Source of the DNA: Pedobacter sandarakinus
GTDB taxonomy: Bacteria > Bacteroidota > Bacteroidia > Sphingobacteriales > Sphingobacteriaceae
Assembly (NCBI RefSeq): GCF_026240095.1
Contig: NZ_JAPIVG010000001.1
Location: forward strand, 992,001-1,056,000
Direction: 5' to 3'
Length of the DNA stretch: 64,000 bases
Made by a program: the position numbers and the translations under genes. Position 1 is the first letter of the stretch, and each line of letters begins with the position of its first letter. A model generated the notes under the pieces. That model did not search any database. It had not been told where the DNA came from and worked only from the letters and a program-made list of their open reading frames with translations. Below are positions 1 through 7,137 of this stretch, piece by piece.

Positions 1-825
1 AAACAAAGGCCCAACTACCAATCTACACCTATGTTTTACTTTGATGTTGCCAATTGGTTTTACCAGCAAAAGGATAGCGTAAGGGCGCTTACCATTTTAA
101 GCAGCATTGCCGATTTAGATTTAGAGAATGCAGACCTTTATAAAACGCTTGCGTATAAATTGAAACAAACCGGTAACTATCTGGAAGAAGTTTACATTAC
201 ACAGCAGGTTCTAAAATGGAGGCCTATGGATGCACAAAGCTATCGCGATTACGCATTAGCCTTGGCTGATGCGGGAAAACATCAACTAGCGCTTGATTAT
301 TTATATAAGGTTTTAACCTTGGGTTACAATGCCCAAATTGCCAACCGAGATGATGGTATTGAAGAAATTGTAGTGGCAGAAATAAACAACCTCATTACTA
401 CACAAGGCAAAAAACTAAATACAAAGGCTATTGATAAACAATTGATCACTCCTTTGCCGGTTGATATTCGGGTAGTGTTAAATTGGAATAAAAACGATAC
501 GGATATCGATTTATGGCTAACAGATCCTACCGGAGAGAAAAGTTATTATGGGAATAATAAAACGAAAATTGGTGGCAGAATGAGTAACGATTTTACAGAT
601 GGCTACGGACCAGAGCAGTTTATGCTGAAAAGTGCTATTAAAGGGAAATATAAAATTGAAGCAAACTATTATGGCGACAGGCAAATTACCATTAGTGGGC
701 CTACCACCGTTACTGCGGAAATTTATACCCGCTATGCAACCGGGCAGGAGCAACGTAAAATAATTGTACTACCCATGGAGGGAGGGAATAGCGGTGCCAG
801 GTTTGTAGGAGAGTTTAAGTTTTAG
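1..825 (+). CDS. TPR / DUF2135 protein, C-terminal part (5' end outside window)
   Basis: The reading frame is open from base 1, so the ATG at 31 is probably internal and the gene begins upstream of the window. The visible part starts with helical TPR-like repeats (roughly the first 130 residues, with A-L-x-x-A-G-K-x-x-x-A-L patterns). It ends in a beta-rich DUF2135/YfaP-type domain, recognised by the D-I-D-L-W-L-T-D-P-T-G segment, the S-N-D-F-T-D-G-Y-G-P-E motif and a C-terminal F-V-G-E-F. In Bacteroidota such C-termini often follow VIT and von Willebrand A domains in large exported proteins, so the missing part may be of that kind; this is inference. Molecular function is unknown. No terminator is seen directly after the stop. 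Confidence 0.7.
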   Translation, partial: KQRPNYQSTPMFYFDVANWFYQQKDSVRALTILSSIADLDLENADLYKTLAYKLKQTGNYLEEVYITQQVLKWRPMDAQSYRDYALALADAGKHQLALDYLYKVLTLGYNAQIANRDDGIEEIVVAEINNLITTQGKKLNTKAIDKQLITPLPVDIRVVLNWNKNDTDIDLWLTDPTGEKSYYGNNKTKIGGRMSNDFTDGYGPEQFMLKSAIKGKYKIEANYYGDRQITISGPTTVTAEIYTRYATGQEQRKIIVLPMEGGNSGARFVGEFKF

Positions 826-872
826 CGCTTTGCAGGAGCGAACTAAACCCAAGCATTACTAAGCCAAGTAAG

Positions 873-946
873 TTAAACCCGATAGCAACAAAAAGCCCGC
901 CCAAATTTTAATTTTGTGGCGGGCTTGTAGTGGATAGCGGGGCGAA
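873..946. repeat. Dispersed intergenic repeat, copy A (carries a terminator hairpin)
   Basis: The left end reads TTAAACCCGATAGC and the right end GATAGCGGGGCGAA. The same two end motifs bracket unrelated interiors at 52230-52338 (inverted orientation) and 59289-59430. In this copy the interior is a GC-rich hairpin. The three copies suggest a short interspersed element; its mobility is unknown. Confidence 0.55.
888..926 (-). terminator. Intrinsic terminator of the DUF2752-TM2 pair
   Basis: A 9-bp perfect stem, AAGCCCGCC at 893-901 and GGCGGGCTT at 918-926, is followed on the minus strand by a run of T. It lies about 65 bp past the TM2 stop codon. There is no T run on the plus side. Confidence 0.75.
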
Positions 947-991
947 TGTTTAAAAAATGCTTTTGCCTTTGCTTTCCAAATATTTAAAAAA

Positions 992-1369
992 TTATGCCGA
1001 TTGAAAGCCACCACCCATCCTAATCATCTGCAAGCTTTCGAAAACCATTTTCTGGTTATATTCAAAAGCCAGGCTTTTGTGGTTAATAACATCTACGATG
1101 GTACCAATCATACACAATCCGCCGGTGAAGAAATATAAAATTCCCATACCAATCTGGCCAATTACAAAGCGGTGGATGCCGGCAAAACCTAAAAATCCAA
1201 TTAAAGCAAGCAACAAGATTTCTGATGGTTGTTTTCTACGGCTACCGTAAATCATTAAAAAATTACGCAACTGCTGCTCGTTTAAACCTGTTGTAGCTTG
1301 TTGTAAGTAAGCATATTCTTCTGGCGTTATACCTGGTAACGACATTAAAGGTGATTGAAAGATATCCAT
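992..1369 (-). CDS. TM2 domain membrane protein
   Basis: A 125-residue protein. The first 50 residues are soluble and contain a helical segment with many Gln residues. They are followed by a TM2 domain with two hydrophobic helices (about 53-72 and 78-98), the G-x-x-G-I-H-R-F motif between or within them, and a short D-V-I turn. TM2 proteins are small inner-membrane proteins of unclear function. It starts 4 bp after the end of the DUF2752 gene on the same strand, so the two are almost certainly co-transcribed. The terminator at 888-926 closes the unit. Confidence 0.85.
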   Translation of the reverse strand: MDIFQSPLMSLPGITPEEYAYLQQATTGLNEQQLRNFLMIYGSRRKQPSEILLLALIGFLGFAGIHRFVIGQIGMGILYFFTGGLCMIGTIVDVINHKSLAFEYNQKMVFESLQMIRMGGGFQSA

Positions 1370-1373
1370 GATT

Positions 1374-1685
1374 TTATGTGTTTGTGGTTAATTTTTTAAA
1401 CTTATTTTGATCTATTGTTAAATTGTAAATTCTATATACTATAATTAAAAGCGCCGGAAAACCAAACCAATGTGCGGCAAAACTTTCTGCAAATTCGCCA
1501 TGAAAAATATGACTTATTGCTCTTCCTAAACCGCAGCCAGGGCACCATTGCTCGAAACCTAAATTAGCAAGCGGACAAATGGTAAAATGGTGCTCGTGCC
1601 CATTTGCCGTTGCCAGCAACACTAAAGCCAATACCCAGAATATGAGTTCTAAAGGAATCTGTTTTAAGTGTTTCAATGCTTTCAA
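1374..1685 (-). CDS. DUF2752 membrane protein
   Basis: A 103-residue protein with an N-terminal hydrophobic segment and a second near the C-terminus. Between them is the family signature C-P-x-x-x-L-G-x-E-x-W-C-P-G-C-G-L-G-R-A, which holds three Cys residues. DUF2752 proteins are small membrane proteins of unknown role, commonly paired with TM2 proteins in Bacteroidota, as here (4-bp spacing). The Cys residues could bind metal or form disulphides; that is inference. Confidence 0.85.
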   Translation of the reverse strand: MKALKHLKQIPLELIFWVLALVLLATANGHEHHFTICPLANLGFEQWCPGCGLGRAISHIFHGEFAESFAAHWFGFPALLIIVYRIYNLTIDQNKFKKLTTNT

Positions 1686-1847
1686 TTTATATTTTAGAGG
1701 TTTCGAGAGGGGGTTTGTTACAGGTATTTTGCTTTATTCGACAAACGGCAAATATAACCCGACGAATGAACTTTAAAAATAGAACAACCACACACAAACT
1801 TAAAAAACCTTTAATAAAAATGAGGGTTTAATATTAAAAGATTAGCT

Positions 1848-1855
1848 TATTTTTG
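1848..1855 (+). promoter_or_regulatory. -7 element of mfd (TATTTTTG)
   Basis: Exact match to the Bacteroidota -7 consensus TAnnTTTG. It ends only 4 nt before the TTG start codon of mfd, so transcription would begin at or next to the start codon. Confidence 0.55.
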
Positions 1856-1859
1856 TGCC

Positions 1860-4800
1860 TTGAACATTCGCGATTTAATAAATAGATATAAAACCGACGA
1901 TAGGGTAACTGAATTTACCAAAGCGTTGAACGCCGGCAAAAACCCGAAGATACAATTGAAAGGTTTAGTGGGTTCTGCTGATGCTATTGTAGCACTATCA
2001 TCGTACTTTCTACTGCATAAACCCATGCTGTTTATTCTTCCCGATCGGGAAGAAGCGGCATATTTCCAGTCTGACCTGGAAAGTGTGTTAGATAAGCAGG
2101 TGTTGTTGTTTCCATCATCGTACCGCAAATCTTTCGATTTTACACAGGTAGATACTGCCAACGTACTGGCCAGGGCCGAGGTTTTAAATGAGTTGAACCA
2201 CGATTCGGAATATGGTAAAATTGTAGTGTCTTACCCTGAGGCCATTGCGGAAAAGGTGATTGACCGTTCGGCTTTGGAAAAAAACACCCTGGAAATTAGC
2301 CTGGGCGCAAAACTTGGGATCGATTTTATTAATGAGTTTTTGATTGATTACGACTTCGACAGGCGTGATTTTGTGTACGAACCAGGACAGTTCTCTATTC
2401 GTGGGGGGATAGTAGATATTTTTTCTTTCTCGGCAGAATTGCCATATCGTATCGAGTTTTTTGGCGATGAGGTAGAAAGCATTAGAAGTTTTGAAATTGA
2501 AAGTCAACTTTCGGTGGCTGATGTAAAATCGCTAACCATTGTACCTAACGTGCAGGCCAAGTTTTTAACCGAGAGCAATATTAGCATTTTAGATTACATC
2601 GATGCCGATACACAACTCTGGTTTAAAGATGTTGAGTTTACTTTAGATATTGTAAAAGCTGGTTACAAAAAAGCTATAGAATTGTGGAAGGCGTTGCCTT
2701 TGGCAGACAAAAATCAAAATCCAGAATGGATTGACCCTAAGTTTGCCTTTAGCGATGAAAAACTATTGGGCGATCATTTACACGATTTTCCTTTAGTAGA
2801 ATTTGGCAAGCAGTTTTTTTATAAAACAGATAACCGTTTCGAATTTGAAACTAAACCGCAGCCTTCCTTTAACAAGGATTTTAACCTGCTTATTCATAAC
2901 CTTAAAGAGAACGAAAAAGAGGGCATTGTGAATTTCATCTTTACAGATTCGCCCAAACAAATTGAAAGGTTATACGCCATTTTGGAAGATATTGATAAAA
3001 CGGCAAAATTTACGCCAATCAACAGCATGTTGCGTGAGGGTTTTGTAGATCCACAAATCCAAACGGCGTTCTATACCGACCATCAGATTTTTGATCGTTA
3101 CTATAAATACAAGCTAAAAAAGGGTTATCAAAAGAGCCAGGCCATTACGCTTAAAGATTTGAGGGAGCTCAAATCTGGCGATTATGTTACCCATATCGAT
3201 CATGGTATCGGGAAATACGCTGGCTTGGAAAAGGTTGAGGTCAATGGCAAAACACAGGAAATGATTCGGTTAATTTATGCCGATAACGACCTGCTTTATG
3301 TGAATATCAACTCCCTAAACCGGATTGCCAAATACAGTGGCAAGGAAAGCGGTGTACCCAAAATGAATAAATTGGGTACCGATGCCTGGGACAAGCTGAA
3401 GAAAACAACAAAAAAAAAAGTTAAAGACATCGCCCGCGATTTGATTAAGCTTTATGCTTTACGCAAAACGCAAGCTGGTACCGCATTTTCTCCCGATGGA
3501 TATCTTCAGGCAGAATTGGAGGCATCTTTTATTTATGAGGACACCCCCGATCAGTTAAAAGCTACCCAAGATGTAAAAAAAGATATGGAATCGCCACACC
3601 CAATGGATCGTTTGGTTTGCGGCGATGTGGGTTTTGGCAAAACCGAAATTGCCGTTCGGGCAGCTTTTAAAGCTGTTGCCGAAGGCAAACAGGCTGCCAT
3701 TTTGGTACCTACCACTATTTTAGCCTTGCAGCATTTCAAAACATTTTCGTCGCGTTTGAAAGATTTTCCGGTTACGGTAGATTACATCAATCGTTTTAAA
3801 ACCAGCAAGCAGATTAAAGATACGTTAGCTGAAGCTGCGGCGGGAAAAGTTGATGTTTTAATTGGTACACATCGCTTACTTAGCAAAGACGTAAAATTTA
3901 AAGATTTAGGCATCATGATTATTGATGAGGAACAGAAATTTGGAGTTACGGCTAAAGAACGGTTGAAAGCGGTGCGTGTAAATGTAGATACGCTGACGCT
4001 TACTGCAACACCAATACCCAGAACATTGCATTTTTCTTTAATGGGTGCGAGGGATTTATCGATTATAAGTACACCACCACCAAACCGCCAGCCGGTAAGT
4101 ACCGAATTGCATGTTTTTAATGATAAGCTGATCCAAGAAGCAGTACAGTTTGAGCTTGACCGCGGAGGGCAGGTTTTCTTTATCCACAACCGCGTAAACG
4201 ACTTGATGCAATTGGGTGGGATGATCCAGAAATTAGTGCCAAAAGCACGAATTGGTATTGCGCATGGTCAATTAGATGGCGATGCCCTTGAAGATGTAAT
4301 GCTCGATTTTATTAATGGCGAGAAGGATGTATTGGTAGCCACAACCATTATTGAGGCCGGGTTGGATATTCCAAATGCCAACACCATTATTATTAACCAT
4401 GCCCATATGTTTGGGCTTAGCGATCTTCACCAGATGCGTGGTCGGGTAGGCCGTAGCAACAAAAAAGCTTTCTGTTACCTATTGTCTCCGCCGCTTTCTA
4501 CTTTAACTTCTGAGGCAAGGAAACGGCTAAGCGCAATTGAAGAGTTTTCTGATCTGGGAAGTGGCTTTAATGTGGCCATGCGAGATTTAGATATCAGAGG
4601 GAGCGGAAATTTACTGGGCGCAGAACAAAGTGGTTTCATTGCCGAAATTGGCTTCGAAATGTATCATAAGATCCTCGATGAAGCCATTCAAGAACTTAAA
4701 GAAGCTGAATTTAAAGGGCTGTTCGAGAATGAACCTCCCCGCCCTTTTGTTGGCTTTACACAGGTAGATACCGATTTGGAACTGTACATTCCAGATGCTT

Positions 4801-5198
4801 ATATCACGAACATTACAGAGCGGTATAACCTGTATACCGAGCTTTCTAAGCTTGATAATGAAACTGAATTGGCAACTTTCGAGAAACATTTGTCCGATAG
4901 ATTTGGGCCAGTTCCGCCACAGGTAAAAACCATGTTAAGCGTTGTGCGGTTGCAGTGGCTGGGGAAGAAACTAGGTTTCGAGAAAATTAGTTTCAAGAAA
5001 AATAGCCTTCGCGGTTATTTCCTGAGTGATAAGCAATCGCCATATTTTGACTCGGAAACGTTCACAAAAATTTTAAGTTTTGCCCAAAATCATCCACGGA
5101 TGTGTAACTTAAAAGAGGTAAAAAACACCTTGCGCATTGCTTTTGATCATATTAATAATGTAGAAGAGGCCATACAAACCCTTGAGCTAATCAATTAA
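1860..5198 (+). CDS. mfd: Transcription-repair coupling factor Mfd
   Basis: A 1112-residue protein, normal family length. Mfd is a DNA translocase that dislodges RNA polymerase stalled at lesions and recruits UvrA. Domains in order: UvrB-homology region (about 1-350), CarD-like RNA-polymerase-interaction domain (about 430-500, with H-I-D-H-G-I-G-K-Y), Walker A G-D-V-G-F-G-K-T near residue 588, DEEQ box near 689, helicase motif VI region with Q-M-R-G-R-V-G-R-S, and the C-terminal TRCF domain. The start is TTG at 1860; the next in-frame Met lies about 57 residues in, which would delete conserved sequence. The -7 element ends 4 nt upstream, so the mRNA may be leaderless. Confidence 0.95.
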   Translation: MNIRDLINRYKTDDRVTEFTKALNAGKNPKIQLKGLVGSADAIVALSSYFLLHKPMLFILPDREEAAYFQSDLESVLDKQVLLFPSSYRKSFDFTQVDTANVLARAEVLNELNHDSEYGKIVVSYPEAIAEKVIDRSALEKNTLEISLGAKLGIDFINEFLIDYDFDRRDFVYEPGQFSIRGGIVDIFSFSAELPYRIEFFGDEVESIRSFEIESQLSVADVKSLTIVPNVQAKFLTESNISILDYIDADTQLWFKDVEFTLDIVKAGYKKAIELWKALPLADKNQNPEWIDPKFAFSDEKLLGDHLHDFPLVEFGKQFFYKTDNRFEFETKPQPSFNKDFNLLIHNLKENEKEGIVNFIFTDSPKQIERLYAILEDIDKTAKFTPINSMLREGFVDPQIQTAFYTDHQIFDRYYKYKLKKGYQKSQAITLKDLRELKSGDYVTHIDHGIGKYAGLEKVEVNGKTQEMIRLIYADNDLLYVNINSLNRIAKYSGKESGVPKMNKLGTDAWDKLKKTTKKKVKDIARDLIKLYALRKTQAGTAFSPDGYLQAELEASFIYEDTPDQLKATQDVKKDMESPHPMDRLVCGDVGFGKTEIAVRAAFKAVAEGKQAAILVPTTILALQHFKTFSSRLKDFPVTVDYINRFKTSKQIKDTLAEAAAGKVDVLIGTHRLLSKDVKFKDLGIMIIDEEQKFGVTAKERLKAVRVNVDTLTLTATPIPRTLHFSLMGARDLSIISTPPPNRQPVSTELHVFNDKLIQEAVQFELDRGGQVFFIHNRVNDLMQLGGMIQKLVPKARIGIAHGQLDGDALEDVMLDFINGEKDVLVATTIIEAGLDIPNANTIIINHAHMFGLSDLHQMRGRVGRSNKKAFCYLLSPPLSTLTSEARKRLSAIEEFSDLGSGFNVAMRDLDIRGSGNLLGAEQSGFIAEIGFEMYHKILDEAIQELKEAEFKGLFENEPPRPFVGFTQVDTDLELYIPDAYITNITERYNLYTELSKLDNETELATFEKHLSDRFGPVPPQVKTMLSVVRLQWLGKKLGFEKISFKKNSLRGYFLSDKQSPYFDSETFTKILSFAQNHPRMCNLKEVKNTLRIAFDHINNVEEAIQTLELIN

Positions 5199-5291
5199 GT
5201 AATTTACGCCTCTAGCAACACATCATTCATTATCATTGGGGTAGGCAAACCCAAAAACCATAAATACGCAAAGCAATTGACCGTAACATCA

Positions 5292-5513
5292 ATGGACCCA
5301 ACCTTATTACTCGATTTAGTGAAGATGCAAATGCCATATGGAAAGTATAAGGGCTACCTAATATGCAATATTCCAGAAAGTTATCTATTGTGGTATAAAG
5401 ATAAGGGCTTCCCAAAAGGGAAACTTGGCGATTTGATGGCTACCATGTTCGAAATTCGAATGAATGGACTAGAGTACTTGTTGACACCGCTGAAAAACCA
5501 ACAGCGCTATTAA
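5292..5513 (+). CDS. DUF3820 family protein
   Basis: A 73-residue protein starting at ATG 5292; a TTG five codons earlier is a less likely start. It carries the DUF3820 pattern M-P-Y-G-K-Y-K-G, then I-P-E-S-Y-L-L-W, then K-G-F-P-K-G-K-L-G and an E-I-R-M-N-G-L-E-Y-L-L end. Members are small soluble proteins of unknown function, sometimes annotated as putative quorum-sensing-regulated virulence factors on weak evidence. It is 93 bp downstream of mfd on the same strand. An 11-bp inverted repeat follows the gene. Confidence 0.8.
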   Translation: MDPTLLLDLVKMQMPYGKYKGYLICNIPESYLLWYKDKGFPKGKLGDLMATMFEIRMNGLEYLLTPLKNQQRY

Positions 5514-5556
5514 GCAAGGGATATTGATTTTTGGCTTTTTAATTGACACAGAAAGA

Positions 5557-5593
5557 TGCAGAAATCTGCTACAAACGGTAAGAGATTTCTGCA
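5557..5593. terminator. Inverted repeat between convergent genes (probable bidirectional terminator)
   Basis: A perfect 11-bp inverted repeat, TGCAGAAATCT at 5557-5567 and AGATTTCTGCA at 5583-5593, sits between the convergent DUF3820 and FrnE-like genes. Neither side has a strong T run, so termination is inferred from position. Confidence 0.5.
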
Positions 5594-5612
5594 CATATAT
5601 AGTTAAGGGGAT

Positions 5613-6329
5613 TTAAACTTCGCAACCATCATCGTTGCAACTGGCGTCGTTACTTTTACTTAGCGAGGTTAGTACGGTTTTGGGCTGGGTACTTTTCCAC
5701 TCGTTGAAACTTTGGGTAAGCGCATCAATAAAGGCCTGTACAGGCTGAGCGCCAGAGACCGCATATTTCCTGTCCATTACAAAGTACGGAACGCCGCGAA
5801 TACCCAGATTCTGACTCTCGTAGATATCATACCTAACGGCTTCTGCAAATTCATCACCTTCTAAAACACTGTTAACTTCTTCAGCTTCCAGGCCAACAGC
5901 TAAAGCAACTTCTTGCAAAACCTCTCGTTTACTAATGTCTTCCCCTTTAAGGAAATGAGCTTCTAGAAGTTTTTCCTTTGCTAAATCCTGACAATGATGC
6001 TTGCCTGCCAGATGGATGACCCGATGGGCATCGAAAGTATTGGCTGGAATATTCCGATCGAAGTTAAGTATTAACCCGGCACTCGCGGCCATATCTTCAA
6101 CCTGCCCGGTCATTTGCTTTGCTTGTTCGATAGGCATGCCCTTGCTTCGAGATAGGTAATCATAAACCGTTTCATTGGCAGTGTTATGGTAGTCTGGGTT
6201 AAGCTGAAAACTTTTCCAATTGACAACAATTTCATCTTTAAACGGTAGTTGTGCCAGTGCTTGTTCGAAATGCCGCTTACCGATATAGCAAAACGGGCAC
6301 ATTACGTCTGACCAAATTTCTACTTTCAT
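5613..6329 (-). CDS. FrnE-like DsbA family thiol oxidoreductase
   Basis: A 238-residue protein. The thioredoxin-fold DsbA/FrnE type is shown by the N-terminal M-K-V-E-I-W-S-D-V-M-C-P-F-C-Y-I-G (CPFC active site at about residues 11-14), the long helical insertion, and the G-I-R-G-V-P-Y-F cis-Pro loop near residue 185. There is no signal peptide, so it is cytoplasmic, as usual for FrnE. The C-terminus has two extra Cys (S-C-N-D-D-G-C-E-V), which FrnE relatives can use as a second redox pair. ATG 6329 is chosen over an upstream Met because the family starts with M-K-V-E and because a -7 element lies 4 nt upstream of it. Confidence 0.88.
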   Translation of the reverse strand: MKVEIWSDVMCPFCYIGKRHFEQALAQLPFKDEIVVNWKSFQLNPDYHNTANETVYDYLSRSKGMPIEQAKQMTGQVEDMAASAGLILNFDRNIPANTFDAHRVIHLAGKHHCQDLAKEKLLEAHFLKGEDISKREVLQEVALAVGLEAEEVNSVLEGDEFAEAVRYDIYESQNLGIRGVPYFVMDRKYAVSGAQPVQAFIDALTQSFNEWKSTQPKTVLTSLSKSNDASCNDDGCEV

Positions 6330-6333
6330 GATG

Positions 6334-6341
6334 CAAAAGTA
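6334..6341 (-). promoter_or_regulatory. -7 element of the FrnE-like gene (TACTTTTG)
   Basis: Exact TAnnTTTG match on the minus strand, ending 4 nt before the ATG. It supports the 6329 start and suggests a leaderless mRNA. Confidence 0.55.
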
Positions 6342-6410
6342 TGGCGATTGCATTAGTATCTGGTAACAAGAAAGTAAAATCAGGTGCCGCTGTTATTTCA
6401 TAATTTTTTT

Positions 6411-6418
6411 TATGTTTG
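6411..6418 (+). promoter_or_regulatory. -7 element of the 6442 gene (TATGTTTG)
   Basis: Exact TAnnTTTG match 23 nt before the ATG. The short leader is A-rich, the usual Bacteroidota replacement for a Shine-Dalgarno sequence. Confidence 0.55.
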
Positions 6419-6441
6419 CGCCTTAAAAATCAAATAAAAAA

Positions 6442-7086
6442 ATGAAAAAAACTATTTTAATGCTCTTAGTAGTTTGCGCTGGTTTTGGTGCAAAAGCACA
6501 GTTAGAAGGCTCGAAACAAATTTTCGAAAGTCCGAAACTTAGAAGTGAAAAAGGAAACCATAAGCTGGTAGCCATATTGCCGTTCAACACGAAAATTTCT
6601 TACAGAAAACAACCAAAGAATTTCAATGCTGATGCAAACAGAGATCAGGAGATAAAAATGGCGAAGTCTATCCAATCGAGCATGTATACTTTTTTATTAA
6701 GAAAAGCTGCCGATTACACCGTAGAATTTCAAGATCCTGATAAAACGAATATCTTATTGAAAAAAGCTGGTGTTCTAGATAAACTAGATGAGACCACTAA
6801 AGATGAATTGGCAAAAATTCTTGGCGTAGATGCCGTTTTAGGTGGCAATTTTGAAACGGAACAAACTAAGAGTGAGGCGGGCGCCATTGCATCGGCTGTA
6901 CTGTTTGGTGGTTTAGGCGGCAAGACGGGTACAGGGTCGTTAACTTTAACCTTAAACAGCGGTACCTCTGGCGACTTACTGTGGAGATTCTTTAAAACGA
7001 TGAATGATAGCATCACTTCGTCAACAGATGATTTGATTGAACATATGATGAGGAAAGTATCAAGAAATTTCCCATACAGCAAGTAG
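6442..7086 (+). CDS. Exported protein with CsgG/LpoB-like fold (unassigned)
   Basis: A 214-residue protein with a clear signal peptide (K-K-T-I-L-M-L-L-V-V-C-A-G-F-G-A-K-A-Q, cleavage about residue 19) and no lipobox Cys. The mature part has V-A-I-L-P-F, then an M-A-x-x-I-Q-S-S-M-Y-T-F-L-L helix, and I-L-G-V-D-A-V-L-G-G-N-F. This order resembles the CsgG/LpoB/TolB-N group of periplasmic proteins (N-terminal A-I-L-P-F and a G-V-D-x-x-x-x-G strand). The family assignment is an inference from pattern. It has its own promoter and a strong terminator, so it is a single-gene unit. Confidence 0.6.
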   Translation: MKKTILMLLVVCAGFGAKAQLEGSKQIFESPKLRSEKGNHKLVAILPFNTKISYRKQPKNFNADANRDQEIKMAKSIQSSMYTFLLRKAADYTVEFQDPDKTNILLKKAGVLDKLDETTKDELAKILGVDAVLGGNFETEQTKSEAGAIASAVLFGGLGGKTGTGSLTLTLNSGTSGDLLWRFFKTMNDSITSSTDDLIEHMMRKVSRNFPYSK

Positions 7087-7108
7087 TAAACAGATAAGCA
7101 TAAAAGTG

Positions 7109-7137
7109 AAGCCACCCGCTTTGGGGTGGCTTTTTTG
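7109..7137 (+). terminator. Intrinsic terminator after the 6442 gene
   Basis: Stem GCCACCC at 7111-7117 and GGGTGGC at 7124-7130, followed by six T. It abuts the stop codon of the convergent M14 peptidase gene. Confidence 0.85.

Noticed and set aside
3782..4189. 135-codon minus-strand frame inside mfd
   Set aside because: Antisense to the conserved helicase region of mfd; the Ser/Cys-rich product has no recognisable motif.
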